Assembly: GCF_014651055.1 (NCBI RefSeq)
Contig: NZ_BMWD01000004.1
Location: 92,001 to 156,000 of the forward strand
From: Streptomyces fructofermentans
Lineage (GTDB): Bacteria; Actinomycetota; Actinomycetes; Streptomycetales; Streptomycetaceae
DNA length: 64,000 nucleotides
Direction: 5' to 3'
This document shows positions 1 through 10,410 of the stretch, piece by piece. Each line of letters starts with the position of its first letter. Position 1 is the stretch's first letter. The position numbers were made by a program, and so were the translations under genes. Below the pieces are notes generated by a model. It ran no database searches. It was not told the origin of the DNA and saw only the letters and a list, made by a program, of their open reading frames with translations.

Positions 1-545
1 GGGGGCCCCACGGCGTTGGTACGCGTCTGCGCGGCCGGTGCCCGCACCCGCAGGTGTCGCCGGTGCCCGGGCCCGCGGAGGCTCACCGGCCGACGGGACC
101 GGAACGGGGGTTGCGCCCGTGGCACCGGCCCTCCGCGCGCGGTCCACGACATCGACGCGGGCCGATCCCCAGGGCTCACGGCCACAGCCCGGCGTGCCGG
201 CCGACCGAAGCGGGGCCGGACCCCGCACCCCGAGTGCCCGCAGAACGGCTTGCGGGGGCCGGGCAGCGGCCGGAGTCCCGAAGGGGCGCGGATCGGGCCG
301 GGGACCGCGGGAGCCCGCGCATCCGGAGGTCCGGCGAAGGCACGACCCCGGGCCGAGGGGAACTCCGCACCCGAAACCCGACGGACTCGCCCGCCCGGGA
401 GCGGCGGAGCGGAGTCACCGGATCCGGAGCCCGGGCAGAGCGGCGGAGTCCGAAGGCCTGGAGGCCGGGAAGGCCGGGGAGGCCGGGCCGTCGTGCACCC
501 GGGCGACGGGGCAACGGGGCAACGGGGCGACGGGGCAACCGGGTC
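1..545. other. gene-free GC-rich stretch
   Basis: Several long frames stay open here, but all give Arg/Pro/Gly-rich translations with no recognisable motif, and they overlap each other on both strands, as expected from very high GC. It lies downstream of the leftward MFS gene, which ends at 546. The only structure seen is the short tandem repeat at 504-540. The edge of the window may cut a neighbouring gene, but nothing in the first 200 bases identifies one. Confidence 0.5.
504..540. repeat. short tandem GGGGCAAC/GGGGCGAC repeat
   Basis: An 8-base unit (GGGGCAAC, with one GGGGCGAC variant) occurs about four to five times in a row just beyond the MFS stop codon. It looks like a replication-slippage tract and contains no open hairpin. 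Confidence 0.6.
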
Positions 546-2084
546 CTACGGATGCTCCGTTCCCGTTCCGAGCTTCTGTCCCCGCAGCAGGATCCACGCC
601 GCCGCCGACGCCGCGAGCAGCACCGCCGCGCCGATGCCCGCCGCGCGGCTGATCCCCTCGACGAAGGCCGTGCCGGCGGCGTCGACGAGTTCGCGCGCGT
701 TCGGCAGCCCGGCCGACGCCTCCACCGCGCCGCCGAGCGACTCGTGGGCGGCCGCCGCGACCTCCGGCGGGGTGCCCGCCGGGACCGTGAACCCCCTGTA
801 GACGCCGGTGACGATCGAGCCGAGCAGCGCGATGCCGAGGGCCGCCCCGAGTTCGTACGCCGTCTCGGAGACCGCGGACGCCGCGCCCGCCTGCTCCTTG
901 GGCACGCTGGAGAGGATCACGTCGGACGTCACGGTGAAGGAGAGTCCGGCGCCGACGCCGACGACCAGCAGGGCCGCACCGAGGAGCGGGTACCCGGTCG
1001 ACGTGCTGAGCAGGGTCAGCACGGCCAGCGCGATGCCGATGGCGGCCAGCCCGCCTGCGGCGACCGAGCGCACCGAGTAGCGGCGCGCGACCCGGCCGGC
1101 CACCAGCCCCGCCGCCACCGCGCCGAGCGCCGCGGGGATTTCGGCGAGCCCGGCCTCCAACGGACCGCGCCCCTGGACGAGTTGCAGGTACTGCGAGAGG
1201 AAGAAGACCAGCCCGGAGAGTCCGAGGATGGTCAGCAGGTCGGCGAGCACGGCTCCGGAGAAGCCCCGGCTGCGGAACAGCCGCATGTCCAGCAGCGGTA
1301 CGGGAAGCGTGAGTTGGCGGCGCACGAAGCCGTACAGCGCGCCCGCGCCGAGCAGTCCCGCCCCGAACGCCACCGCGCTCGGCCCGTGGGACGCGGCCTC
1401 CTTGATCCCGTACACGATGCCGACCATGCCGACGAGGGACAGCACCACGCTGGCCAGGTCCCACGGACCGGGCCGCGGGTTGCGGGACTCGGGCAGCAGC
1501 TTCACGCCGACGAGGACGAGCACGGTCATCACGGGCAGGTTGATCAGGAAGACGGAGCCCCACCAGAAGTGCTCCAGCAGGAAGCCGCCGACGACCGGTC
1601 CGACCGCCGTGCCCGCCGAGGCGGTGGCACCCCAGATGCCGATGGCGAGACTGCGCTCGCGCGGGTCGTGGAAGAGGTTGCGGATCAGCGCGAGGGTCGC
1701 GGGCATCAGGGTCGCGCCGGCCACACCGAGCAGCGCCCGCGCCACGATCAGCGTCTCGGGCGAGCCGGCGTAGGCGTTGAGCACGGATATCAGCCCGAAC
1801 GCGACCGATCCGACGAGCAGCAGCTTCTTGCGCCCGATGCGGTCGCCGAGGCTGCCCATCGAGACGAGCAGGCCGGCGATCACGAACGAGTAGACGTCAC
1901 CGATCCACAGGAGCTGTGTGCCGCTCGGCCGCAGGTCCTCGCTGATGTAGGGGGTCGCGAGGCCGAGCACGGTCGCGTCGACGGCCACCAGCAGCACGGC
2001 CAGGACGAGGACGGACAGGGCGAGCCAGCGGCCCGGCCTCTTCTCCGTCTCCGCCGCGAGGGCCCGCTGCGTCGTGCTGGTCAT
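546..2084 (-). CDS. MFS drug exporter, DHA2 (14-TM) family
   Basis: A 512-residue membrane protein of the EmrB/QacA type, expected to export drugs or other small hydrophobic compounds by proton antiport. It begins MTSTTQ and has about 14 hydrophobic helices. The first helix is VLVLAVLLVAVDATVLGLA, whose acidic residue is typical of DHA2 pumps, and the TM2-TM3 loop carries GDRIGRKK. The start at 2084 is chosen because its ATG overlaps the TGA of the upstream TetR gene in an ATGA junction, implying translational coupling. Expression should follow the TetR repressor and its operator at 2645-2676. The substrate cannot be told from sequence. Confidence 0.9.
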   Translation of the reverse strand: MTSTTQRALAAETEKRPGRWLALSVLVLAVLLVAVDATVLGLATPYISEDLRPSGTQLLWIGDVYSFVIAGLLVSMGSLGDRIGRKKLLLVGSVAFGLISVLNAYAGSPETLIVARALLGVAGATLMPATLALIRNLFHDPRERSLAIGIWGATASAGTAVGPVVGGFLLEHFWWGSVFLINLPVMTVLVLVGVKLLPESRNPRPGPWDLASVVLSLVGMVGIVYGIKEAASHGPSAVAFGAGLLGAGALYGFVRRQLTLPVPLLDMRLFRSRGFSGAVLADLLTILGLSGLVFFLSQYLQLVQGRGPLEAGLAEIPAALGAVAAGLVAGRVARRYSVRSVAAGGLAAIGIALAVLTLLSTSTGYPLLGAALLVVGVGAGLSFTVTSDVILSSVPKEQAGAASAVSETAYELGAALGIALLGSIVTGVYRGFTVPAGTPPEVAAAAHESLGGAVEASAGLPNARELVDAAGTAFVEGISRAAGIGAAVLLAASAAAWILLRGQKLGTGTEHP

Positions 2085-2632
2085 GATTCGTCTCTCCGTA
2101 GCGCTCCGCCGAGCAGCAGCTCGACGATCATGTAGTGGAAGTCCTTGGCCGCCACCCGGCCCTCGGTGACGGCCCACGCGCCCGAGGCGCAGAGTCCGAA
2201 GAGGGCCTCGGTGAGCCAGGCCGGGGTGAGGTCGATGCGGAACTCGCCGCTCTCCTGGCCGCGCCGGAACAGCGCGGCGATGCGCGCGTCGATCCTGGCC
2301 CAGCCCGCGTTCTGCTCCTCGCCCTCGAACAGCTGGTTCTCGGTGTAGAGGAAGGCGAGCAGTCCGGCGGCGTCCTCGAACTCCCGCACCAGGCGGCGGA
2401 CGGCCTCCCCCGCGGTGTCCTCGTCGAGCCGGGCCGCGTCGAGCGCGGCCTCGCACTCCTGGATGCCCAGGTCCTCCAGCGCCCGCACGAGGACGTCACG
2501 GCCGGCGAACTGGCGGTGCAGGGTGGCCCGGCTGATCCCGGCCGCCTTGGCGACCTCGTCCATGGTGGCGGTGGATTTCCGGGTCAGCAGGGCCGCGGCG
2601 CTGCGCAGCAGGTGTTCACGATCGACGGCCAT
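2081..2632 (-). CDS. TetR-family transcriptional repressor
   Basis: A 183-residue regulator. The N-terminal helix-turn-helix reads ATMDEVAKAAGISRATLHRQF (roughly residues 23-43), the classic TetR recognition fold, followed by an all-helical ligand-binding domain without a recognised signature. It is first in a two-gene leftward unit with the MFS exporter, its stop overlapping the exporter start by four bases. A perfect palindrome sits 13 bases upstream of its start, so autoregulation and control of the pump by a pump substrate is the natural model. The ligand is unknown. Confidence 0.9.
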   Translation of the reverse strand: MAVDREHLLRSAAALLTRKSTATMDEVAKAAGISRATLHRQFAGRDVLVRALEDLGIQECEAALDAARLDEDTAGEAVRRLVREFEDAAGLLAFLYTENQLFEGEEQNAGWARIDARIAALFRRGQESGEFRIDLTPAWLTEALFGLCASGAWAVTEGRVAAKDFHYMIVELLLGGALRRDES

Positions 2633-2644
2633 GAGACAAGGCTA

Positions 2645-2676
2645 CCCCACATGAGACACTGATGTCTCATGTGGGG
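2645..2676. promoter_or_regulatory. palindromic TetR operator
   Basis: A perfect inverted repeat with two 14-base arms (CCCCACATGAGACA and its complement) separated by CTGA. It lies 13-44 bases upstream of the TetR ATG, the expected position for an operator overlapping the promoter of the TetR-MFS unit. Arm length and perfection are typical of TetR sites; binding is inferred. Confidence 0.8.
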
Positions 2677-2718
2677 CATGCGCCGCTCGCCGACGCTCGG
2701 GGTCCGGGGTGGGGCTGC

Positions 2719-3690
2719 TCAGTGCCAGGGCAGTCGGCCGCGCCGGTCCCAGTACTCCGCCGGCTCCTCGGCGAGCGCGGCGAGCCGGGCCGTCTGCCCG
2801 TCGTCGAGGTCGACGACCGCGGCGTGCAGGTTCGAGGCGAGCTGGTTGACCGTGGCCGCGCCGGACAGCACGACGCCCGCCCAGGGCTGCCGCAGTACCA
2901 GCGCGAGGGCGACCGCGTCGGGGCCGAGGCCCGTCTCCTCGGCGACGGCCCGCAGCACGTCGGGCGCGTGCGCCCCGGCGAGCCGCCCGTTGGCCACGCC
3001 CTCCTTGACGATCACGGTGAGCCCGGCCTCGTGCGCCTCGGCCAGCGCGGGTGCCACGGAGGTCTCCAGCACGTTGTACGTGGACTGGACGGTACGGAAG
3101 AGGGGCTCGCCGTCGACGGTCACGGCGAGCGCCGCGCGGACCGCCTCGGCCTGGGCCGGACCGCTGGTGGAGAAGCCCACGGTGAGGCCCCGGGAGGCGG
3201 CCTCGGCCAGCCTGGCGTGCAGTTCCTTGTCGGTGAGCGCCGGGCTGTCCGGCGTCACGGAGTGGATCTGGTAGAGGTCGAGGCGCGCTCCGAGCAGTTC
3301 GGCGGTCTCGGCGCGCTGCCTCTCGTACGTGGCGAGCCCGTGGTCCTTGACCTCGTGCGCCTCGGCGTCGGTGCGCCAGTCCGCCGTGTAGGTGTAGCCC
3401 CACTTGCTGCCGACGACGACATCGACGGCGTCGGGCCGCGCGGCCAGCCAGCCGGCCAGGAACTCCTCGGAACGGCCGTACGAGCGGGCGGCGTCGAAGT
3501 AGCGCACGCCCTGGGCGTGGGCGGCGTCGAGGAGTTCGAAGGTCCGCTCGCGCAGGGCGTCGACGCTGCGGTCGGCCGGCAGGTCCGTCTCCCTGCCGAG
3601 GTTGATGTACCCGGGGCGGCCCACGGCCGCGAGGCCGAGTCCGAGGTGGGCGGTGGGTGTCGTCGCTGCGGCGAGACGGGCGAAGGGCAT
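2719..3690 (-). CDS. aldo/keto reductase
   Basis: A 323-residue NADPH-dependent oxidoreductase of the TIM-barrel AKR superfamily. The catalytic tetrad can be placed: Asp and Tyr in YFDAARSYGRSEEF, Lys in VVVGSKWGY and His in LYQIHSVTP. The product most resembles the YajO/Tas-like or D-threo-aldose dehydrogenase branch, but the substrate is not evident. It is monocistronic and leftward, between the TetR operator and argH, with its ATG at 3690. An inverted repeat straddles its start (see 3685-3752). Confidence 0.88.
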   Translation of the reverse strand: MPFARLAAATTPTAHLGLGLAAVGRPGYINLGRETDLPADRSVDALRERTFELLDAAHAQGVRYFDAARSYGRSEEFLAGWLAARPDAVDVVVGSKWGYTYTADWRTDAEAHEVKDHGLATYERQRAETAELLGARLDLYQIHSVTPDSPALTDKELHARLAEAASRGLTVGFSTSGPAQAEAVRAALAVTVDGEPLFRTVQSTYNVLETSVAPALAEAHEAGLTVIVKEGVANGRLAGAHAPDVLRAVAEETGLGPDAVALALVLRQPWAGVVLSGAATVNQLASNLHAAVVDLDDGQTARLAALAEEPAEYWDRRGRLPWH

Positions 3691-3752
3691 CGCGTGCTCC
3701 GTTTCCGGTCGGCTCCTTTACGGGCGCCCGACCAACGTAACGCGCGATGCCC
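3685..3752. repeat. distant inverted repeat around the AKR start / argH 3' end
   Basis: GGGCATCGCG at 3685-3694 is repeated in inverted orientation at 3743-3752, with the self-complementary CGGGCGCCCG at 3721-3730 between them. The left arm includes the AKR start codon and the right arm ends about 18 bases from the argH stop. It could fold as a cruciform-like terminator for argH or be a regulator site for the AKR gene. Confidence 0.45.
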
Positions 3753-3769
3753 CTCTCGTCGGCGACCCG

Positions 3770-5215
<1,446 letters not shown>

Positions 5216-5235
5216 TCAAGGCTGTGGATGTGCGA

Positions 5236-5278
5236 CCGCCTCCCCACTCGGACGGGAGTCGCGCGAGGGGGGAGGCGG
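5236..5278 (-). terminator. argG-argH intercistronic stem-loop
   Basis: CCGCCTCCCC at 5236-5245 pairs with GGGGAGGCGG at 5269-5278, with a smaller ACTC/GAGT helix in the loop. It lies between the argG stop and argH start and has no U tract. It may be a partial terminator or an RNA-stabilising hairpin. Confidence 0.55.
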
Positions 5279-5309
5279 CTGTCGGGCCGGTGCGTTCGGG
5301 TCCGCGGGG

Positions 5310-6503
5310 CTAGGCGAGGTCGCGCTTCGCCGCGATCTTGGACGACAGGGCGAAGATGTCGATGAAGCCCTGCGCCTTGGACTGGTCGAAGGTGTCGCCG
5401 GAGTCGTAGGTGGCGAGGTTGAAGTCGTACAGCGACTCCTCGGACCTGCGGCCGGTGACGACGGCGCGGCCGCCGTGCAGGGTCATGCGGATGTCGCCGG
5501 TGACGTGCTGGTTGGCCTCCTCGATGAAGCCGTCCAGGGCGCGCTTGAGCGGGGAGAACCACAGGCCGTCGTAGACCATCTCGCCCCAGCGCTGCTCGAC
5601 CTGGCGCTTGTAGCGGGCGAGCTCGCGCTCGACGGTGACGTTCTCCAGCTCCTGGTGGGCCGTGATCAGCGCGATCGCGCCGGGAGCCTCGTACACCTCG
5701 CGGGACTTGATGCCCACGAGCCGGTCCTCGACCATGTCGATCCGGCCGATGCCCTGGGCGCCCGCGCGCTCGTTGAGCTGCTGGATGGCCTGGAGGACGC
5801 TGACGGGCCTGCCGTCGAGGGCGACCGGGACGCCCTTCTCGAAGGTGATGACCACCTCGTCGGGCTCACGCGGCAGGGCAGGGTTGCGCGTGTACTCGTA
5901 GACGTCCTCGATGGGGGCGTTCCAGATGTCCTCCAGGAAGCCGGTCTCGACCGCGCGCCCGAAGACGTTCTGGTCGATCGAGTACGGCGACTTCTTGGTG
6001 GTGGCGATCGGCAGGCCCTTCTCCTCGCAGAAGGCGATCGCCTTGTCGCGGGTCATCGCGTAGTCGCGGACCGGCGCGATGCACTTGAGGTCGGGGCCGA
6101 GGGCCTGGATGCCGGCCTCGAACCGCACCTGGTCGTTGCCCTTGCCGGTGCAGCCGTGGGCGACGACGCCCGCGCCGTGCTTGTGGGCGGCGGCGACGAG
6201 GTGCTTGACGATCGTGGGGCGGGAGAGGGCGGAGACCAGCGGGTAGCGGTCCATGTAGAGGGCGTTGGCCTTGATCGCCGGGAGGCAGTACTCCTCGGCG
6301 AACTCGTCCTTCGCGTCCGCGACCTCGGCCTCCACGGCACCGCAGGCGAGGGCGCGCTTGCGGATGACGTCCAGGTCCTCGCCGCCCTGGCCGACGTCGA
6401 CCGCTACGGCGATGACCTCGGCGCCCGTCTCCTCGGCGATCCAGCCGATGGCGACGGAGGTGTCCAGACCGCCTGAATAGGCGAGTACGACGCGCTCGGT
6501 CAC
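5310..6503 (-). CDS. argG: argininosuccinate synthase
   Basis: A 397-residue enzyme joining citrulline and aspartate with ATP. The PP-loop [11 protein letters not shown] is at the N terminus, and [14 protein letters not shown] follows in the central region. GTG at 6503 is chosen as start because GAGGAG lies eight bases upstream and homology begins at [12 protein letters not shown]. An in-frame ATG further upstream would add a nonsense extension through the regulatory region. Two overlapping presumed ArgR boxes lie 32-55 bases upstream. It is transcribed toward argH. Confidence 0.97.
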   Translation of the reverse strand: MTERVVLAYSGGLDTSVAIGWIAEETGAEVIAVAVDVGQGGEDLDVIRKRALACGAVEAEVADAKDEFAEEYCLPAIKANALYMDRYPLVSALSRPTIVKHLVAAAHKHGAGVVAHGCTGKGNDQVRFEAGIQALGPDLKCIAPVRDYAMTRDKAIAFCEEKGLPIATTKKSPYSIDQNVFGRAVETGFLEDIWNAPIEDVYEYTRNPALPREPDEVVITFEKGVPVALDGRPVSVLQAIQQLNERAGAQGIGRIDMVEDRLVGIKSREVYEAPGAIALITAHQELENVTVERELARYKRQVEQRWGEMVYDGLWFSPLKRALDGFIEEANQHVTGDIRMTLHGGRAVVTGRRSEESLYDFNLATYDSGDTFDQSKAQGFIDIFALSSKIAAKRDLA

Positions 6504-6534
6504 GGGTTTTCTCCTCACAGTGCATTCGCTGACA

Positions 6535-6558
6535 TGCATGAGTATGCAGGAGTCTGCA
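6535..6558. promoter_or_regulatory. ArgR (ARG) boxes upstream of argG
   Basis: Two TGCA-N6-TGCA elements overlap: TGCATGAGTATGCA at 6535-6548 and TGCAGGAGTCTGCA at 6545-6558, sharing the central TGCA. The same pattern precedes argC (16382-16395). ArgR hexamers bind pairs of such palindromes, so this is the likely arginine-dependent operator of argGH. Confidence 0.7.
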
Positions 6559-6689
6559 TGGTTCGTCAATCCATGCGCGCCGGGACGCCGACCCCGCCGC
6601 GGCACGCGGCCCCCGCGACGCCCACGGAGGAGGAGCCCGTACCTGCCCGGACGCACGGCCCGGTGCGGGTCGTCCCGCGGGGCTGCGGC

Positions 6690-6695
6690 CATAAT
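6690..6695 (+). promoter_or_regulatory. -10 element of a probably leaderless mRNA
   Basis: CATAAT lies eight bases upstream of the ATG at 6704 and there is no purine-rich ribosome site between them. Transcription would start at or next to the ATG, giving a leaderless message, which is common in Streptomyces. No convincing -35 was seen. Confidence 0.45.
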
Positions 6696-6703
6696 CGTTC
6701 GAC

Positions 6704-7291
6704 ATGGGAAAGACATATGAGCGCATAGACGGCCGACTGCGTACCTTCATCGAGGCCCAGCCCGTGTTCTTCACCGCGACCGCGCCCCTGTCCGGGGACG
6801 GGACGGTCAACCTCTCCCCCAAGGGCCTGACCGGCTCGTTCGCCGTGCTCGACGAACTCACCGTCGCCTACCTGGACTTCGCGGGCAGCACCGCCGAGAC
6901 CATCGCCCATCTGCGGGAGAACGGCCGGATCACCCTGATGTGGTGCGCCTTCCAGGGCCCGCCCACCATCGTCCGCGTGCACGGCCGCGGCGAACCGGTC
7001 TTCCGCGACGACCCCCGCTTCCCCGGCCTCCTGGCCCGCTTCCCCGACATCGACCCGACCCGGCACGGGCTGCGCGCGATCGTCGTCGTCACGGCCGAAC
7101 TCGTCCGCGACTCCTGCGGCTACGCGGTGCCCTTCATGACGTACGACGAGGACCGCGACCTGCACGCCAGGCGCTTCGCGCGGGAGGACGACACCTCGCT
7201 CAGCGCGTACTTCGAGAAGAAGGAGCACGTGGCGAGCAGCCTGGACGGACTACCCGGGCTGCCCCTGCCGCTGCCTCCCCGTAGCGTCTGA
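6704..7291 (+). CDS. pyridoxamine 5'-phosphate oxidase-family (FMN split-barrel) protein
   Basis: A 195-residue protein whose N-terminal half ([21 protein letters not shown], then [19 protein letters not shown] and [10 protein letters not shown]) is typical of the FMN-binding split-barrel family. These bind FMN or F420 and act as oxidoreductases or flavin/heme proteins; true PdxH activity is unlikely at this divergence. It is divergent from argG and stops three bases before the next gene, so the two probably form one transcript. It may belong with the flavin theme of the downstream cassette, but that is only positional. Confidence 0.8.
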   Translation: MGKTYERIDGRLRTFIEAQPVFFTATAPLSGDGTVNLSPKGLTGSFAVLDELTVAYLDFAGSTAETIAHLRENGRITLMWCAFQGPPTIVRVHGRGEPVFRDDPRFPGLLARFPDIDPTRHGLRAIVVVTAELVRDSCGYAVPFMTYDEDRDLHARRFAREDDTSLSAYFEKKEHVASSLDGLPGLPLPLPPRSV

Positions 7292-7294
7292 CGC

Positions 7295-7999
7295 ATGCGC
7301 CGCACCGGAGCCCTCGTCCTCGCCTCCGTCTCCCTGCTCGCCCTGGCTCCCGGCCCGCCCGGACCGCCGCCCGGACCGCTGCCCGAACGGATGGCGGACA
7401 CCGGCGGCGGCAGCCAGCTGATCACCGCGCGGGCCGCCCGGACCTCGTCGACGACCGGCACGGTGACCTGGTGGAACCGGCGCGGCGGACGCTGGGTCGA
7501 GGCCGGTTCGGCGCCCGCCCGCTTCGGTGCGCGGGGGCTCGTCGAGGGCCGTTCGCGCACCCAGGGCACGAACACGACGCCCACCGGGCTGTACGACCTG
7601 CCGTACGCCTTCGGGACCGAACCGGCGCCCGCGGGCACGGCGACCCCCCACCGGAAGGTGGGACCCGACTCCTGGTGGTGCCAGGACAACGGCTCCCGCT
7701 CCTACAACCGCTGGACGGAGCCGCGCCCGGCCGACTGCCGCGCCGCGGAGTCCGAGCACCTCGCCTCGTACGGGACGCAGTACGCGCACGCGCTCGTCAT
7801 CGGCTTCAACTACGCGCGGCCGGTCCGCGGGCGGGGCGCCGGGATCTTCCTGCACGTCGACGGGCGCGGGGCCACGGCGGGCTGCGTGTCCGTCCCCAAG
7901 GACGCCATGCGGCGCATCCTGCGCTGGGCCGATCCCGCGCGCCGGCCGCACATCGCGATCGGCACACGGAGCGGACCGACCGCTCTCACGCGCTACTGA
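7295..7999 (+). CDS. secreted L,D-transpeptidase (YkuD-like) family protein
   Basis: A 234-residue exported protein. An N-terminal signal peptide (TGALVLASVSLLALAPG) is followed by a region with TPTGLYDLPYAFG, resembling the substrate-facing part of YkuD domains, and near residues 183-197 by HVDGRGATAGCVSVP, whose His and Cys match the catalytic His...(S/T)xGC motif. It likely acts on peptidoglycan cross-links in the wall or binds them. It starts three bases after the previous gene. No lipobox or separate binding domain was seen. Confidence 0.8.
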   Translation: MRRTGALVLASVSLLALAPGPPGPPPGPLPERMADTGGGSQLITARAARTSSTTGTVTWWNRRGGRWVEAGSAPARFGARGLVEGRSRTQGTNTTPTGLYDLPYAFGTEPAPAGTATPHRKVGPDSWWCQDNGSRSYNRWTEPRPADCRAAESEHLASYGTQYAHALVIGFNYARPVRGRGAGIFLHVDGRGATAGCVSVPKDAMRRILRWADPARRPHIAIGTRSGPTALTRY

Positions 8000-8192
8000 C
8001 GGCACCGACAGGCCTCCGGCCCGCCGCCCGGCGCCTCGCCCCCGGCCTGCGACGACACCCCTCGCGGCCTCGGGTTACCGCGGGTCTCGGCACGTCCCCG
8101 CTTGCTCCGCGGGGCGTTGAACACACGGCCTTCCCCGGACGTACCAGTGGGCCAAGGGTCCACTCCCTTCCCAGCGTCCCCACGGAGGAACC

Positions 8193-9563
8193 GTGAGCAC
8201 CATCGCCGGCGGTCGCGCCGCGCGCCGCCAGACGATGCGCCGTATCCGCCCTCGCCGCTCCCCCGCCATCCCGCTGCTCATCGCCGTGTGGGCGGGTGCC
8301 GCGGGCGTGATCTGGCTCTGGTGGAGCAATACGCCGTCCATCGCGGACGACAAGGGCCGGATCCTGAACGCGGGCCGCATCACCGGCCTGCTCGCCGGGT
8401 ACCTGATGGCCCTCGTGGTGCTGCAGATGGCCCGGGTGCCCGCGCTGGAGCGCCGGGTCGGCTCGGACCGGGTCGCCCGCTGGCACGCCATGAGCGGCCG
8501 CTACACGCTCTGCCTGACGCTCGCCCACATCCTGCTGACGATGTACGGGTACGCCCTGCAGTCCGGCACCGGGATCGTCGAGCAGACCGTCGACTCCGTC
8601 ACCACCCTGCCGGACATGGGCAAGGCGGCGATCGGCGCGAGCCTGCTGCTGTTCATCGGCCTGATCTCCGTCGGAGCGCTGCGCCGCAGGATCCCGTACG
8701 ACACCTGGTACCACATCCACCTGCTCACGTACGCGGCCGTCTACCTGTCGTTCTGGCACCAGCTCTCCACCGGCAACGACTTCGCCGTGGAGCCCACCGC
8801 GACGACGGCCTGGTACGTGCTGTACGGCACGGTGACCGCCCTGGCGCTCTGGTACCGGGTGCTGGTGCCGATCCGGCTGAACATGCGTCACCGGATGCGG
8901 GTCGAGGAGGTCGTCGAGGAGGCGCCCGGCATCGTCTCGGTGCTCATCAGCGGCAAGCGGCTGCACCGCATCGGGGCCGAGCCGGGCCAGTTCTTCCGCT
9001 GGCGGTTCCTGGCGCCGGGGCTGCGGCTCAGTTCGCACCCGTACTCGCTGTCCGCCGCACCGCGTCCGGGCCTGCTGCGCATCACCGTCAAGGCGCTGGG
9101 CGACCACAGCACCGCGCTGCGGTCGCTGAAGCCCGGCACCAAGGTCTGGGCCGAGGGCCCGTACGGGGCGCTGACCGCCTCGCGCCGCAGCCGGGGCAAG
9201 GTGCTGCTGATGGCCGGCGGCGTGGGGATCACCCCGATGCGGGCGCTGTTCGAGACCCTGCCCGCCGAGCGCGGTGACCTGACCCTGCTGTACCGGGCCA
9301 ACACCACGCAGGACCTGGCCCTGTGGGACGAGTTGTCCGCCATCGCCGACGAGCGCGGTGCCCGGCTGATGTACGCGGTGAACAGCCCCGACGGCGAGCG
9401 CCCCGACATCAACCCGGAGACGCTGCGGCTGAAGCTGCCCGACATCGACACCCACGACGTGTTCCTGTGCGGCCCGCCCGGGTTCGCGGAGAGCGCGTAC
9501 ACCGCACTGCGCGGAGCGGGCGTGCCGGCCCGCCGCATCCACCACGAGTCGTTCGAGCTGTGA
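8193..9563 (+). CDS. ferric-reductase-like transmembrane flavocytochrome
   Basis: A 456-residue membrane oxidoreductase. Residues ~25-230 hold about six helices with histidines suited to bind two b-hemes (RWHAMSGRYTLCLTLAH, WYHIHLLTYAAVY, LSFWHQLS). Residues ~235-456 form a ferredoxin-NADP reductase-like module with the FAD motif HPYSLSAAP, the nucleotide motif GGVGITPMRALF and the C-terminal FLCGPPGF. Electrons would pass from cytosolic NAD(P)H through FAD and heme to the outer face. The GTG at 8193 has GGAGGA upstream. Twenty bases downstream comes the FMN-binding protein, then ApbE, so the likely acceptor is that flavoprotein. Confidence 0.9.
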   Translation: MSTIAGGRAARRQTMRRIRPRRSPAIPLLIAVWAGAAGVIWLWWSNTPSIADDKGRILNAGRITGLLAGYLMALVVLQMARVPALERRVGSDRVARWHAMSGRYTLCLTLAHILLTMYGYALQSGTGIVEQTVDSVTTLPDMGKAAIGASLLLFIGLISVGALRRRIPYDTWYHIHLLTYAAVYLSFWHQLSTGNDFAVEPTATTAWYVLYGTVTALALWYRVLVPIRLNMRHRMRVEEVVEEAPGIVSVLISGKRLHRIGAEPGQFFRWRFLAPGLRLSSHPYSLSAAPRPGLLRITVKALGDHSTALRSLKPGTKVWAEGPYGALTASRRSRGKVLLMAGGVGITPMRALFETLPAERGDLTLLYRANTTQDLALWDELSAIADERGARLMYAVNSPDGERPDINPETLRLKLPDIDTHDVFLCGPPGFAESAYTALRGAGVPARRIHHESFEL

Positions 9564-9582
9564 GGAACGGGAGTCCGGACCG

Positions 9583-10410
9583 ATGAAGAAGAGCCATCCC
9601 CTTCGCCGTGTGGTGCTGGCCGGTGCCGCGACGGTGTCCGGAATCGTGCTGCTGCTGTCGCTGAAGCCCGCGTCGGACCCCGCCGCCGCGTCGGCCGGCG
9701 GCACGCCCCAGCAGCAGCAGTCGGTGGCGCCCCAGGGTTCCGGGGGCGCGCAGGCCGCCGCCGACGGGGAGCCCCGGACCCTCACCGGTGACGTCGTCAA
9801 GACCGACTACGGCAACGTCCAGGTCCGGATCACCGTGAGCGGCGGGAAGATAACCTCGGCCGCCGCCGTGCAGTCGCCGTCCGGCGGGCGCAGCACCACG
9901 GTCAGCGCCGACGCGGTGCCCAAGCTCAACCGGGCCGCGATCGCCGCCGGCAGCGCCGACATCGACGCCGTCTCGGGCGCCACCTACACCAGCGGCGGCT
10001 ACAAGAAGTCCCTCCAGTCGGCCCTGGACCAGGCCGGCGCGCCGGGCGGCGGCGCGGGCGAGCCGAGCGGATCGGGCGGATCGGGCGGCGGATCCGGTGG
10101 GGGAGGCACCGGGTCGGGCGGCTCCGGCGCCGCCCAGGCCAGGACCGTCACCGGCAAGGCCGTGCAGACGGACTACGGCCCGGTGCAGGTCCGGATCACC
10201 GTGGCCGGCGGGAAGATCTCCAAGGCGGAGGCGGTGCAGTCGCCGAGCGGCGGCCGCAGCAGCCAGATCAGCGGCGACGCGGTGCCCAAGCTCAACCGGG
10301 CCGCGATCGCCGCCGGCAGCGCCGACATCGACGCCGTCTCGGGCGCCACCTACACCAGCGGCGGCTACAAGGAGTCCCTCCAGTCGGCCCTGGACCAGGC
10401 CGGTGGCTGA
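9583..10410 (+). CDS. membrane-anchored protein with two FMN-binding (FMN_bind) domains
   Basis: A 275-residue extracytoplasmic protein. An N-terminal anchor or signal helix (residues ~9-28) is followed by FMN_bind domain 1 (~66-150), a Gly/Ser-rich linker (~152-183) and domain 2 (~187-275). Each domain contains DAVSGATYTS; the Thr after SGA (residues 134 and 256) matches the threonine that ApbE flavinylates in NqrC/RnfG-type proteins. It should carry two covalent FMNs and accept electrons from the upstream flavocytochrome. The apbE GTG lies inside its last codons. The two domains are nearly identical at DNA level near their C-terminal halves. Confidence 0.88.
   Translation: MKKSHPLRRVVLAGAATVSGIVLLLSLKPASDPAAASAGGTPQQQQSVAPQGSGGAQAAADGEPRTLTGDVVKTDYGNVQVRITVSGGKITSAAAVQSPSGGRSTTVSADAVPKLNRAAIAAGSADIDAVSGATYTSGGYKKSLQSALDQAGAPGGGAGEPSGSGGSGGGSGGGGTGSGGSGAAQARTVTGKAVQTDYGPVQVRITVAGGKISKAEAVQSPSGGRSSQISGDAVPKLNRAAIAAGSADIDAVSGATYTSGGYKESLQSALDQAGG
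9910..10403 (+). repeat. near-perfect intragenic 128-bp direct repeat
   Basis: Bases 9910-10037 recur at 10276-10403 with a single mismatch (10006 versus 10372). They encode the C-terminal half of each FMN_bind domain. Flanking parts of the domains differ at many codons, so this identity suggests recent gene conversion or unequal crossing over. Confidence 0.9.

Noticed and set aside
5310..6716. Longer argG start
   Set aside because: The extension crosses the ArgR boxes and has no similarity to the enzyme family; GTG at 6503 has a strong ribosome site.
8117..8147. TTGAAC-N19-TACCAG promoter before the ferric-reductase-like gene
   Set aside because: Spacing and hexamers are too weak to support a promoter call.
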